This document shows positions 1-8,210 of a stretch of DNA of 64,000 nt, piece by piece. Position numbers and translations under genes: made by a program. The first letter of the stretch is position 1. The number at the start of each line of letters is the position of its first letter. This stretch comes from Sphingomonas sp. Leaf208 (GTDB lineage: Bacteria > Pseudomonadota > Alphaproteobacteria > Sphingomonadales > Sphingomonadaceae). Location: positions 1 to 64,000 of the forward strand of contig NZ_LMKH01000037.1 of assembly GCF_001421415.1 (NCBI RefSeq), written 5' to 3'. The notes under the pieces are model-generated. The model searched no databases and was not told the origin of the DNA. It was given only the letters and a program-made list of their open reading frames with translations.

Positions 1-464
1 CCAGACCGTGTGGCCGTTCGCTGCGGTGACACCCCTCTAGGGCCACCTCCCGATACCGTCAAACGCTTTTTTACAGTTTGAGGTCAGTTTTTGGAAAAAC
101 CAGTGTCGCGCGCCTGAGCAAGCCCTCCGTCGACCTTAGCGAGGATGCAGCCGGGTAAGCGCAATGCCGGCAAGGTTCTGGGCTCGACCGATATGCCGGA
201 TACGGACGCGGTCAAAATGTTCGGCCAGTGCCCCAGACCGTGTGGCCGTTCGCTGCGGTGACACCCCTCTAGGGCCACCTCCCGATACCGTCAAACGCTT
301 TTTTACAGTTTGAGGTCAGTTTTTGGAAAAACCAGTGTCGCGCGCCTGAGCAAGCCCTCCGTCGACCTTAGCGAGGATGCAGCCGGGTAAGCGCAATGCC
401 GGCAAGGTTCTGGGCTCGACCGATATGCCGGATACGGACGCGGTCAAAATGTTCGGCCAGTGCC
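1..464. repeat. 232-bp perfect tandem duplication
   Basis: Bases 1-232 recur at 233-464 with no difference that I can see by eye. Each unit contains the last ~97 bp of the RNase H-like gene (minus strand) plus about 135 bp of its downstream flank. Only the right-hand unit is joined to the rest of the gene. The window starts inside or exactly at the left unit, so more copies may lie further left. It could be a recent duplication, or an assembly artefact if the window edge is a contig end. Confidence 0.93.
136..232 (-). pseudogene. Duplicated 3' fragment of the RNase H-like gene
   Basis: This is the copy, within the left tandem unit, of the last ~32 codons and stop of the RNase H-like gene at 368-757. 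It has no start codon of its own family and no upstream part of the gene, so it is a by-product of the tandem duplication and not a second functional gene. Its sequence matches the intact copy, which argues for a very recent event or an assembly artefact. Confidence 0.7.
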
Positions 465-757
465 GCGAACCTACTCAGGTGCGCTTCCAAGTCTGCCGAC
501 CGGCACCGCGCCTTACCGCTGGCTTGGGTCACGACCAGGGTAGAATCGCCTAGCAGCGTGATGTCGCGATCGCCTTCTAGGTGAGCGATCTCCAACGCAT
601 GGATCGCGGCTAGCCATTCGGCGTCGCTGTTTGTGCCCTCACCCAGATCGTGCCGGTAGTGGGTAACGCCCTTGCGGACGACAGCACATTCGAACGGGCC
701 AGGGTTTGGCCGGCATCCGCCATCGAAGAACAGCTTGGTCGACTGCCCGTATGTCAT
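368..757 (-). CDS. RNase H-like (reverse-transcriptase-like) protein
   Basis: A 129-aa protein with the RNase H fold signature. It begins near residue 10 with FFDGGCRPNPGP (first catalytic Asp), then SDAEWLAA (Glu) and LLGDSTLVV (Asp). Family members hydrolyse the RNA strand of RNA-DNA hybrids. The region that normally carries the fourth carboxylate reads RAQNLAGIAL, with no Asp in the usual place, so catalysis is uncertain. Its ATG overlaps the stop of the upstream BrkB-type gene in an ATGA arrangement, so the two are probably co-translated. The last 32 codons lie inside the tandem repeat. Compared with RNase HI (about 150 aa) it is short. Confidence 0.82.
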   Translation of the reverse strand: MTYGQSTKLFFDGGCRPNPGPFECAVVRKGVTHYRHDLGEGTNSDAEWLAAIHALEIAHLEGDRDITLLGDSTLVVTQASGKARCRSADLEAHLSRFAALAEHFDRVRIRHIGRAQNLAGIALTRLHPR

Positions 758-1953
758 CAGGCCTTCGCTCGCACCTTCGTCGTTGCTTTACTCGATGGGT
801 TACGCTTCCTGTGTGCCAGCGCGGCGCCGATCGCGATCATGCCAAGGCCAGCGACTGGCGAACCACGACGGATCGATCGCAGACCGCCCAGCGCCAGAAG
901 CGACGCGGGCAAGCCTGCATGCACGCCCCCCAAATGGGCAACGGCCAAGACCCCTGCCCTGTCCGGCTCTGCAGGCTGAACGATTGACTTCGGATCAATG
1001 TCTGTAGCAACCGTGTCAGCCACGGTCGCGCCTCGCGTTCCCATGGGAGTGGCCCCGCCGGTCGTCGTATCGCTCGTCGTCTGGTGTTCAAGTTCCGAAT
1101 TCAGCTCTGCGCCGAGCAGGAACACATAAGCAGAGAGCCACAGCCATGTCAGCAGGACGATGACCGCGCTGAGCGAGCCATAGGTCGCACCGTAATTCCC
1201 GAAGCGCGACACGTAGACGCCGAACCCTATTGTCGCACCGAGCCAGATGACAGTCGCTGCCAGCGATCCCGGGGTCAGCCACGCCCATTTGGCTTTGTGA
1301 CGATCGGGACCGAAGCGATACAAGCAGGCCGCCGCCGTGACGCCCAGCGACGCGAGCACACCGTAACTCACGAGGCGGATCGCCAGGAGCAGGATCTCTG
1401 GCGCGCCGGGTATCAGGCTATCGAGCAGCGCGAACGCCGCGGTCGAGAGGGCGGCGACCAAAGCGAGCATCACGGCACCACCGGTGATCGCGAAGGCAAG
1501 CAGGTTCAGCGCGATGAACCCGCGGGTTTCCTTCTCTTCATAGGCGATGTTGAGCGCGGTGACGATCGACGATGCGCCCTTCGTGCCGCCGTACAAGGCG
1601 ATGCCCAGCGCGATGAGGAGGCCGAAACCCTTCTTGCCTTCCGACGTGTTGACGACCGTCGCGAGTTGGTCGCCGATTACCCTTGCCGCATCTTCGGGAA
1701 GGACGTTGAACAGCGCGCGGATGTTCGCGACCACCGTCGCGGTGTCGGCGACCAGACCGTAGATCAACACGACCGACGCGAGCAGCGGGACGATCGCAGC
1801 GAACCCGTAGAATGCGGTACCCGCCGCGATCAGACCGATATTGTCGTCGTTCCCCTCGGCCCAGGTACGCTTCAGGACCTTCCACCATTCGCGTGCCGAC
1901 ATCGACCAGGGGCTGGTGGCCTGATGCTCGGATGGTGTTTCGTGCGTGCTCAG
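757..1953 (-). CDS. YihY/BrkB family inner-membrane protein
   Basis: About 398 aa. The core from SPWSM onward matches the YihY/UPF0761 (formerly virulence factor BrkB) family: DDNIGLIAAGTAFYGF in the first membrane segment, then several hydrophobic segments and the GATYGSLSAVIVLLTWLWLSAY block. The function of the family is not settled, and it is not the RNase BN it was once called. The open frame runs up to 2139 inside the upstream permease, so the start must be later. I chose CTG at 1953 because GAAGGGGG sits 7 nt ahead. TTG at 1998 and ATG at 1902 are alternatives, the last cutting into the conserved SPW stretch. The C-terminus adds a Ser/Thr-rich linker and a hydrophobic hairpin ending in a Lys/Arg-rich tail. 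Confidence 0.85.
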   Translation of the reverse strand: MSTHETPSEHQATSPWSMSAREWWKVLKRTWAEGNDDNIGLIAAGTAFYGFAAIVPLLASVVLIYGLVADTATVVANIRALFNVLPEDAARVIGDQLATVVNTSEGKKGFGLLIALGIALYGGTKGASSIVTALNIAYEEKETRGFIALNLLAFAITGGAVMLALVAALSTAAFALLDSLIPGAPEILLLAIRLVSYGVLASLGVTAAACLYRFGPDRHKAKWAWLTPGSLAATVIWLGATIGFGVYVSRFGNYGATYGSLSAVIVLLTWLWLSAYVFLLGAELNSELEHQTTSDTTTGGATPMGTRGATVADTVATDIDPKSIVQPAEPDRAGVLAVAHLGGVHAGLPASLLALGGLRSIRRGSPVAGLGMIAIGAALAHRKRNPSSKATTKVRAKA

Positions 1954-2009
1954 CGTCTTGCCCCCTTCGGTATATTGCGGCCCAACGCTGCACGGACGCA
2001 AACGGACCC

Positions 2010-4508
2010 TCAGAGTTGCCGCAAAGCCTGTGCGGGCCGAGCGCCGAGAATGGGCCACGCACCGATCAACCCGATCACCATCGTCAGCCCCGCCCCGCCG
2101 AGTAATGTCACCAACACAGTCGCGTAATCCGGGCGCCATTCGAAACTGAAGAGCTGCGTGACGACATACCAGGCACCACCGAGCCCGAGCAGTAACGCGA
2201 GTACCGACAGCACGATGCTGAGGAACGCGTATTCGAGCGCCTGTACCGCGAGCACCTGCCGCCGGGTCGCGCCGAGCGTGCGCAGGATCACGCCGTCATA
2301 GGTGCGCGCCTCTCGCGCCGCGGCGATCGCGCCGATCAACACCGCGATCCCCGCGAGGATCGCCACCGACGCCGCCGCGGTGATCGCGGTCGCCATCTGC
2401 GAGACGATGTCGCGAACCTGGCCTAGAACGCCGCGAACCTCGATCACCGAGACCGACGGAAAGCGCGGCAGCAACGCGCGCATGACGGGCGCTTCCTGCC
2501 CCGGTGCGAGCTCGATCGTCGCCGCGAGATTATGCGGGGCATCCTCGATTGCGTTGGGCGAGAACACCATCACGAAATTGAAGCCGAGCGTATCCCAGCT
2601 GATCCGGCGGAACGACGCGATGTGCGCGGTCCGCTCGACGCCGAGCAGAGTGTAGGTGAGCGGATCACCGATCTTGAGGTCGAGCACCTTGGCCAGGCGC
2701 TCGTCGATCGAGACCAGCGGCTGACCCGTATAGTCACGCGGCCACCACCGACCGGCGGTGAGTTCGCTGCCCTCGGGCAAGGTCGCGGCGTAGGTCAGCC
2801 CGCGTTCGCCGCGCAGCGCCCATGCGCCATCGGGCAGCGTCTTGAGATCGGCAACGCGCGTGGTGCCGTAGCCGGTGATCGTGCCGCGCATCGCCGGCAC
2901 TGTGCGGATGACCGGGTGGGTCGCCACGCCTTCGATGGTCCGGCGGAACTCCGCCTCGCGGTCAGGCGGCACGTCTAGCGCGAACAGCGCCGGTGCGCGC
3001 TTGGGTACGGTCAGCACGATGTTCGCATCGATGCTCGTGCGAATACCGGCGAGCAGCACGAACAGCGTCAGGCCAAGACCGAGCGCAACGACCAACGTAC
3101 CGGTACGCGCCCCAGGGCGGTGGAGTCCGGCAATGGCGAGGCGGAGCAACGGCTTGCGCGAGCGGGGAAGCGCGGCGGCGATCCGGCGTACGGCCCAGCC
3201 GAACCCCGCCAAAACCAGCAATACGCCGGCCACCGCCGCGAGGAACCCCGCGCTGAGACCGGGCTGGTCCGCGGTCGACAGCGCGAGTGCGACGATCGCG
3301 GCGCCTGCACCGAGGACCCACGGCAAGGTCCGGCGCAGCGGCACGGCACGATTACCGAACACGCCGCGCAACAGGCCCGCCGCGGGAATGCTGCCTGCCT
3401 CGATCAGAGGAGGTGCGGTGAAGGCGAGCGCGATCAGCATGCCATAGGCAGTGGCAAGCGCGAGCGGCGCGAACTGAAGCGAGAATTGCGGCGCGACCGG
3501 CAGGACGTCGCCTGCTAGCCACACGATCAGCGGCACTGTGGCGGCGCCTGCAACCAGACCGGCAACGATCCCCATCGCGGCGACGACGGCGACTTCAAGA
3601 AGGTAGATCTTCGCGATGAGGCCGGACGTCGCGCCGAGCACCTTCAAGGCCGCGATGCTGCTCCGGCGGGCGGCGAGATAGGAGGACACGCCGTTGCCGA
3701 CGCCGATCCCGGCGATAACCAACGCGGACAGCCCGACCAGCAGCAGGAACTGCCCCATACGGTCGACGAAGCGTTCGGCACCGGGCGCGGCACGGTCGCG
3801 CGTCTTGGTTTCCCAGCCGCCGGTCGGGAATGCCGCCTTGAACCGATCGACCGCGGTCGTCGGCGAGGCACTGGGCGACAGGCGCACGCGATATTTGCTC
3901 TCGTACAGGCTGCCGGGCTGGACGAGACCGGTGCGCGCGATGCCTGCCATCGAGACGATCGCGACGGGGCCGAGCGTAAAGCCCTCGCCGAGCCGGTCCG
4001 GTTCGTTCGCGATCACGCCAGCGACGGTGAAGTCCGCGATCCCAAGCCGTATGCGCGCGCCGCGGCCGATGCCGAGCCGCTGTGCCAGGGCGGGGAAGAT
4101 CCAGATCGCCTCGGGGTCGTCGACCTTCGCGACCGACCCGCCCTGTACGGCCAGCGTTCCGTAGAGCGGGTAGACCGCGTCGACGCCCTTGAGCTGGACC
4201 GGCACGCTGGTGGTGCCGCGGATCGCGGTCGCCTGCATCCGCACGGTTTCGGACACCGTGCCGAGCCGTCCCATCGCCGCGCGCTCGTCAGGCGTGGCGG
4301 CGCGCTGCGAGGTGCCGAACTCGATGTCGCCGCCGAGGATCGCGCTACCGCGGGCCGCGAGTTCGCCGTCGATCGACTGCGTCAGGCTGCCGATCGCGGC
4401 CAGCGCACCGACGCCGAGGAATAGGCAGGCGAGCAGAAGCCGCAACCCGCGAAACCGAAGGTCGAGTTCGCGACGGGCAAGCCGCCACGCCAGCCGCCAT
4501 TCGCTCAC
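2010..4508 (-). CDS. ABC transporter permease, FtsX/YbbP type
   Basis: An 832-aa inner-membrane permease with a transmembrane segment near residues 20-45, a long periplasmic (MacB-PCD-like) region, FtsX-type membrane blocks around residues 260-390, a second periplasmic region and a C-terminal FtsX block. Two FtsX domains in one chain is the YbbP layout. With the ATPase encoded just upstream it would form a type VII-like ABC complex; such complexes extract or move lipids and lipoproteins rather than small solutes. The substrate is unknown here. I placed the start at GTG 4508, which overlaps the ATPase stop (GTGA); the longer open frame to 4562 would run inside the ATPase gene. Confidence 0.9.
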   Translation of the reverse strand: MSEWRLAWRLARRELDLRFRGLRLLLACLFLGVGALAAIGSLTQSIDGELAARGSAILGGDIEFGTSQRAATPDERAAMGRLGTVSETVRMQATAIRGTTSVPVQLKGVDAVYPLYGTLAVQGGSVAKVDDPEAIWIFPALAQRLGIGRGARIRLGIADFTVAGVIANEPDRLGEGFTLGPVAIVSMAGIARTGLVQPGSLYESKYRVRLSPSASPTTAVDRFKAAFPTGGWETKTRDRAAPGAERFVDRMGQFLLLVGLSALVIAGIGVGNGVSSYLAARRSSIAALKVLGATSGLIAKIYLLEVAVVAAMGIVAGLVAGAATVPLIVWLAGDVLPVAPQFSLQFAPLALATAYGMLIALAFTAPPLIEAGSIPAAGLLRGVFGNRAVPLRRTLPWVLGAGAAIVALALSTADQPGLSAGFLAAVAGVLLVLAGFGWAVRRIAAALPRSRKPLLRLAIAGLHRPGARTGTLVVALGLGLTLFVLLAGIRTSIDANIVLTVPKRAPALFALDVPPDREAEFRRTIEGVATHPVIRTVPAMRGTITGYGTTRVADLKTLPDGAWALRGERGLTYAATLPEGSELTAGRWWPRDYTGQPLVSIDERLAKVLDLKIGDPLTYTLLGVERTAHIASFRRISWDTLGFNFVMVFSPNAIEDAPHNLAATIELAPGQEAPVMRALLPRFPSVSVIEVRGVLGQVRDIVSQMATAITAAASVAILAGIAVLIGAIAAAREARTYDGVILRTLGATRRQVLAVQALEYAFLSIVLSVLALLLGLGGAWYVVTQLFSFEWRPDYATVLVTLLGGAGLTMVIGLIGAWPILGARPAQALRQL

Positions 4509-5203
4509 CGCAAGCGATCCGCGGCGATCCGGCCGTCGGCGAGTTCGACGATGCGATCGCAACGCGCGGCGAGCACGGGGTCATGGGTGATGATGATCAA
4601 CGTAGCACCGGTCGCGGCGCGGCGGTCGAAGAGGAGGTCCATGACCGAGGCACCGGTGGCGGCGTCAAGATTGCCGGTCGGTTCGTCGCCGAAGACCAGC
4701 GCTGGCCGTGGGCCGAGCGCACGGGCGATCGCCACACGCTGCTGCTCGCCGCCGGAAAGCTGCGTGGGATAATGGCCGATCCGGTGCGAGAGACCGACCG
4801 CGGCAAGCTCCACTTCCGCGCGCTCGAATGCGTCGGACATCCCGGCCAGTTCCATCGGCACGGCGACGTTCTCGAGCGCGGTCATCGTCGGGAGCAGGTG
4901 GAAGGCCTGAAGGACGATCCCGATCCGCCCACGCCGCGCGCGCGCCAAAGCATCCTCGTCGAGCGTGCCGAAATCGAGCCCCGCCACCCGAACCTGGCCG
5001 CTCGTCGCGCGCTCGAGTCCAGAGAGCACCGCCATCAGCGACGACTTGCCCGATCCGGATGGCCCGAGCAGCGCGACGCTGGTGCCCTGCGCGATGTCGA
5101 GATCGATGCCCTTGAGGATCGTCGTCGCGGCAGTCGAGGCGCCGAGTGTCAGCGTGACATCGCGCGCCGAGATCACCATATCGGCGGAAGCAGGTTCGGA
5201 CAT
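4505..5203 (-). CDS. ABC transporter ATP-binding protein, YbbA/LolD type
   Basis: A 232-aa ATPase with Walker A GPSGSGKSS (about residue 45), Q-loop VLQAFHLLPTM, signature LSGGEQQRVAIARAL, Walker B ALVFGDEP and the H-loop IITHD. This is the MacB/LolD/YbbA class that powers FtsX-type permeases, and the permease gene follows with a GTGA overlap. The tesA-like gene lies divergently on the other side, the same gene pairing as E. coli ybbA-tesA. The start is ATG 5203; a TTG three codons upstream (5212) is possible. Only 25 bp separate this start from the divergent esterase start. Confidence 0.93.
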   Translation of the reverse strand: MSEPASADMVISARDVTLTLGASTAATTILKGIDLDIAQGTSVALLGPSGSGKSSLMAVLSGLERATSGQVRVAGLDFGTLDEDALARARRGRIGIVLQAFHLLPTMTALENVAVPMELAGMSDAFERAEVELAAVGLSHRIGHYPTQLSGGEQQRVAIARALGPRPALVFGDEPTGNLDAATGASVMDLLFDRRAATGATLIIITHDPVLAARCDRIVELADGRIAADRLR

Positions 5204-5228
5204 GGAGACCAATATCTTGGAGAAACAG

Positions 5229-5942
5229 ATGCGATTCTGGCCTCTTTATGGGGGCGGACTGGCGCTTCTCCAAGCGGGGTTGCTGGCCGGCTGCGATCGG
5301 ACACCCGAAGTCCCTGCCCCGCCGCCTGCGACGAACGTGGTCGCGCCGGTTGTTGCGACCCCAGCCCCGCAGGGTCCCGAGCGCCTGATCCTAGCCTTCG
5401 GGGACAGCCTGTATGCCGGCTACGGCCTCGACCGCGGCCAGAGCCTGCCCGATGCCTTGCAGAACCGATTGCGCAAGGACGGGATCAACGCGACGATCGT
5501 CAATGCCGGCGTCTCGGGCGATACCAGCGCGGCGGGACGGCAGCGGTTCGCGTTCGCGCTCGACAACATGAAGCGCAAACCAGACCTCATCCTGCTGGGC
5601 TTGGGCGGCAACGATGTTCTTCGCCAGATTTCGCCGGCCGAGACGCGCGCCAATATGACGGCGATGATGGACGAGGCGAAGCGTCGCGGCATCCCGGTGA
5701 TGCTGACCGGCATGATGGCGCCGCCTAATCTGGGTCCGGAGTATTCCTTACAGTTCAACGGGATATGGACCGACTTGGCCAAGACCTATCATGTGACGCT
5801 GTACCCGTTCATCCTGGATGGCGTCATCGGTAACGCCGCACTGATGCAGGCGGATCACGTTCATCCCAACCGGACCGGCGTCGACCGGATCACCGCCCGC
5901 GTTGCGCCACTGGTGGAAAGCGCGTTAGGACGGTCGCGATGA
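5229..5942 (+). CDS. tesA: SGNH-hydrolase arylesterase/lysophospholipase, lipoprotein form
   Basis: A 237-aa GDSL/SGNH esterase. Block I is FGDSLYAGYG with the nucleophile Ser, block II GVSGDTS, block III GLGGNDVLR, and block V ADHVHPN carries the catalytic Asp-x-x-His pair. Family members hydrolyse thioesters, aryl esters and lysophospholipids in the envelope. The N-terminus is a signal peptide ending in LLAGC at about residue 22, a lipobox, followed by a Pro/Ala-rich linker, so the enzyme is probably membrane-anchored, unlike soluble periplasmic TesA of E. coli. The start ATG 5229 has TTGGAG 6 nt upstream. The adjacent divergent ABC pair suggests a shared lipid-related role. Confidence 0.9.
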   Translation: MRFWPLYGGGLALLQAGLLAGCDRTPEVPAPPPATNVVAPVVATPAPQGPERLILAFGDSLYAGYGLDRGQSLPDALQNRLRKDGINATIVNAGVSGDTSAAGRQRFAFALDNMKRKPDLILLGLGGNDVLRQISPAETRANMTAMMDEAKRRGIPVMLTGMMAPPNLGPEYSLQFNGIWTDLAKTYHVTLYPFILDGVIGNAALMQADHVHPNRTGVDRITARVAPLVESALGRSR

Positions 5943-6054
5943 CGGCATTGCATCGTCATCGATAGACTTACGAAGGATCGCGCGATCCACGACGCGCGGT
6001 GCGATAATTTGGCGGCGGGACGGCAATAGCCGCGCGCAAGGAAAAGGGTAAAGC

Positions 6055-6789
6055 ATGCAATTGAGCGGTTTGATCGCACGACTGGGGCGGCATCTCGATC
6101 TCACCGACGCCGAACGCGAGGCGATCCTGCACGCCGAACGCGGCGAGCGGCGGTTGCGTGCGGGTGACGTGCTCGTCGCAGAAGGTGGCGAAAGCCACGC
6201 GCTGTATGTCGTACGACAGGGGTGGCTGCACTCGTCGACCAAGCTGGTCACCGGCGGGCGCCAGATTCTGCGGTTTCATTACGCGGGCGACCTGATCGGA
6301 ACGTCGAGCATGGCGTGGTCGCAGGCAGCCGCGACGCTGACCGCTATCTCGGACTGCATTGTGATCGATCTGCCGAAGACCGAACTCGGGCTGCTCTTCC
6401 GCGCGCAACCGCGGATCGCCGGGCTGCTCTATGCGATCGCCGCCGCCGAGAACGTCGCGATGAGCGACCGGCTGACGACGATCGGACGGATGGGGGCGAG
6501 CGAACGGCTGTCGACGCTGCTGCTCGACATCATGGCGCGGCTGCGCGTGACGGCGGGCGGGATCGTCGATTCCTTCGACCTACCGCTGACGCAGACCGAT
6601 ATCGGCGACGCGCTCGGGCTGACCAAGGTGCATGTGAACCGAACGATCCGTGCGCTCGAGAAGGCGGGCGTGATCGAGCGGAACGGGCGGCGGGTCCGGA
6701 TCGTCGACGAAGCGGCGCTGGTCGCCGCGACCGGGTTTACAGACCGCTACGGCGAGATCGAAACCGCGTGGTTGCCGCCAGCGGTTTGA
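6055..6789 (+). CDS. Crp/Fnr family transcriptional regulator
   Basis: A 244-aa regulator. Residues ~20-115 form a cyclic-nucleotide-binding-type beta barrel (LRAGDVLVAEGGESHALYVV, then FHYAGDLIGTSSM), followed by a long dimerisation helix. A Crp-type winged helix-turn-helix occupies ~150-225, with recognition region LTKVHVNRTIRALEKAG. Only one cysteine is present (in SDCIVI), so it cannot carry an FNR-style iron-sulfur cluster; its ligand is unknown. It stands alone between the esterase and a convergent small gene. The start is ATG 6055 after GGAAAAGGGTAAAGC. Confidence 0.92.
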   Translation: MQLSGLIARLGRHLDLTDAEREAILHAERGERRLRAGDVLVAEGGESHALYVVRQGWLHSSTKLVTGGRQILRFHYAGDLIGTSSMAWSQAAATLTAISDCIVIDLPKTELGLLFRAQPRIAGLLYAIAAAENVAMSDRLTTIGRMGASERLSTLLLDIMARLRVTAGGIVDSFDLPLTQTDIGDALGLTKVHVNRTIRALEKAGVIERNGRRVRIVDEAALVAATGFTDRYGEIETAWLPPAV

Positions 6790-6800
6790 GGTCGTCCCAA

Positions 6801-6924
6801 TCCTCCCCCGCTAGGGGGAGGTGGCTGGCCCTTGCCAGACGGAGGGGGAGGATGGCGACCACCTCTGCTCCGTGTCCTCCCCCTCCTTCACCTTCGGCGA
6901 CACCTCCCCCGGGCGGACGAGGAT
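6801..6924. repeat. Paired GC-rich palindrome, family 1, copy A
   Basis: A REP/BIME-like element: CCTCCCCCGCTAGGGGGAGG at the left, a central part ending AGGGGGAGGATG, then an inverted companion of similar words (CCTCCCCCTCC, ACCTCCCCCGGG). It closely resembles 25183-25303 and 56515-56640. It sits between the convergent Crp/Fnr gene and the small minus-strand gene, where it could act as a two-way transcription terminator. No transposase is nearby. Confidence 0.85.
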
Positions 6925-6931
6925 TTTAGGG

Positions 6932-7276
6932 TCAGCTGCGATCCACGACGAACAGCGTGACGCGGTCGTACTTGATATCGCCAGGGTTGAAGATCGCATC
7001 GGGTACGAACGGACGATCCGTCACCTCGATATCCTTCAGCCCGGCGAGCTTGAACGTCCCGAGCTTGATCTCCTTGGGTGGCTGGCCGTCACGCTCGAGC
7101 GTCACCGCATCGACGAACACATCGTCGTGCTTGGTGTAGAGGATGTGCGGCGCAAGCGTGCAAACCATCCGGTTGTAGGTCGCGGTGATGCACTTGCGCA
7201 ACGCGATCGCCTGGAGAAGCAGCGCGTTCGCGTTGTTCGGCGCGGAGGTGTCTGGGGTCGAAGTCATGTTGTGCAT
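6932..7276 (-). CDS. Conserved hypothetical protein, WYL-like small domain
   Basis: A 114-aa soluble protein with no signal peptide. After a short polar N-terminus it has an amphipathic helix (LLLQAIALRKCITATYN), then alternating short beta strands (HILYTKHDDVFVDAVTLERD, GTFKLAGLKDIEVTD). That pattern resembles the small ligand-binding WYL-type domain without its usual DNA-binding half; this is a fold-level impression and not a firm assignment. It follows the two transglutaminase-like genes on the same strand at 92 bp. A second in-frame ATG at 7267 is possible; neither start has a strong ribosome binding site. Confidence 0.65.
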   Translation of the reverse strand: MHNMTSTPDTSAPNNANALLLQAIALRKCITATYNRMVCTLAPHILYTKHDDVFVDAVTLERDGQPPKEIKLGTFKLAGLKDIEVTDRPFVPDAIFNPGDIKYDRVTLFVVDRS

Positions 7277-7368
7277 CGCAGCATAAGTTTGAGGATCGGT
7301 GCCGTTAGGCCGAACGCGACCTTACCCACAAGGGTTAAGTTTTCGCGGCCACCGCTTCGGCTGCGCTT

Positions 7369-8196
7369 TTACCCGCTGGGCTGGTCGTCGGCAAAGACTT
7401 CGTCGGTATGCACGTCGAACCTTACCAACTGCGCCCGACCGAACGTCGTCGTCAGCGCAGTGTCGGTTGCATCGCGGCCCCGCGCCATCAGGATGCGGCC
7501 GATCCGCGGCCGGTTGTGGCGCGCGTCGAAGGTGTGCCACGTCCCGCCCAGATACACGTCGAACCATGCCGAGAAATCCATCGGCGCGTCGACCGGCGGG
7601 ATGCCGATATCGCCGAGATACCCGGTGCAATAGCGCGCGGGGATGTTCATGCACCGGCACAGCGTGATCGCCAGATGCGCGAAGTCGCGGCATACGCCCT
7701 GGCGCTCCTGATGAACGTCCCACGCGGTCTTCGTCGGGCGGGCATAGTGATAGCCGAACTCGACATGATCATGGACGAAATCGACGATCGCCTGAACCCG
7801 CAGCCAGCCGGCCGGGACATGCCCGAACAGCGACCAGGCGGTCTCGGTCAGCCGGTCGGTCTCGCAATAGCGGCTGCCGAGCAGGTAGATCAGGACGTCG
7901 TCGGGCAGATCCTCGACTGCGTGCTGGACGGCGTCCGGCGTGATCGGATCTGGCTCGCCGCTGTCTTCGATCGTGAAGTCGCACGACAGCGTCAGGCCGC
8001 CCTTCGGCACAGTGACGCGCGTGCAGACGTTTCCGAACGCGTCGAGGTAATCGTAGGTCGGCACGTCGGGGGTCGCAACGATCCGGTGCGGCGTCACGAG
8101 ATCCTTGTTGCGGGACGGGTGCAGGCTCAGCATCGCCATCATCGGCGTCGCGACCTCGGTCTCGAAAACTATGTCGTAGCCAGTCCGGATCAGCAT
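7369..8196 (-). CDS. Transglutaminase-like cysteine protease family protein
   Basis: A 275-aa protein with a transglutaminase-core domain in the C-terminal half. The nucleophile lies in RQGVCRDFAH, His/Asp in TWHTFDARHN, and an N-terminal beta domain occupies about residues 1-110. Bacterial members usually act as peptidases or amidases, not cross-linkers. Start ATG 8196 is preceded by AAAAGGGG at 7 nt and is preferred to the open frame from 8214. It lies 14 bp downstream of a second transglutaminase-like gene, and the two are probably one transcription unit. The substrate is unknown. Confidence 0.88.
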   Translation of the reverse strand: MLIRTGYDIVFETEVATPMMAMLSLHPSRNKDLVTPHRIVATPDVPTYDYLDAFGNVCTRVTVPKGGLTLSCDFTIEDSGEPDPITPDAVQHAVEDLPDDVLIYLLGSRYCETDRLTETAWSLFGHVPAGWLRVQAIVDFVHDHVEFGYHYARPTKTAWDVHQERQGVCRDFAHLAITLCRCMNIPARYCTGYLGDIGIPPVDAPMDFSAWFDVYLGGTWHTFDARHNRPRIGRILMARGRDATDTALTTTFGRAQLVRFDVHTDEVFADDQPSG

Positions 8197-8210
8197 GGAA
8201 GAGCCCCTTT

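Noticed and set aside
1084..2127. 347-aa plus-strand ORF
   Set aside because: It is antisense to the BrkB-type gene, has Arg/Gln-rich shadow composition and no domain, whereas the minus-strand frame has a clear family.
7277..7368. Possible additional gene between the WYL-like and transglutaminase genes
   Set aside because: No start with a ribosome binding site or plausible product in either direction in this 92-bp gap.
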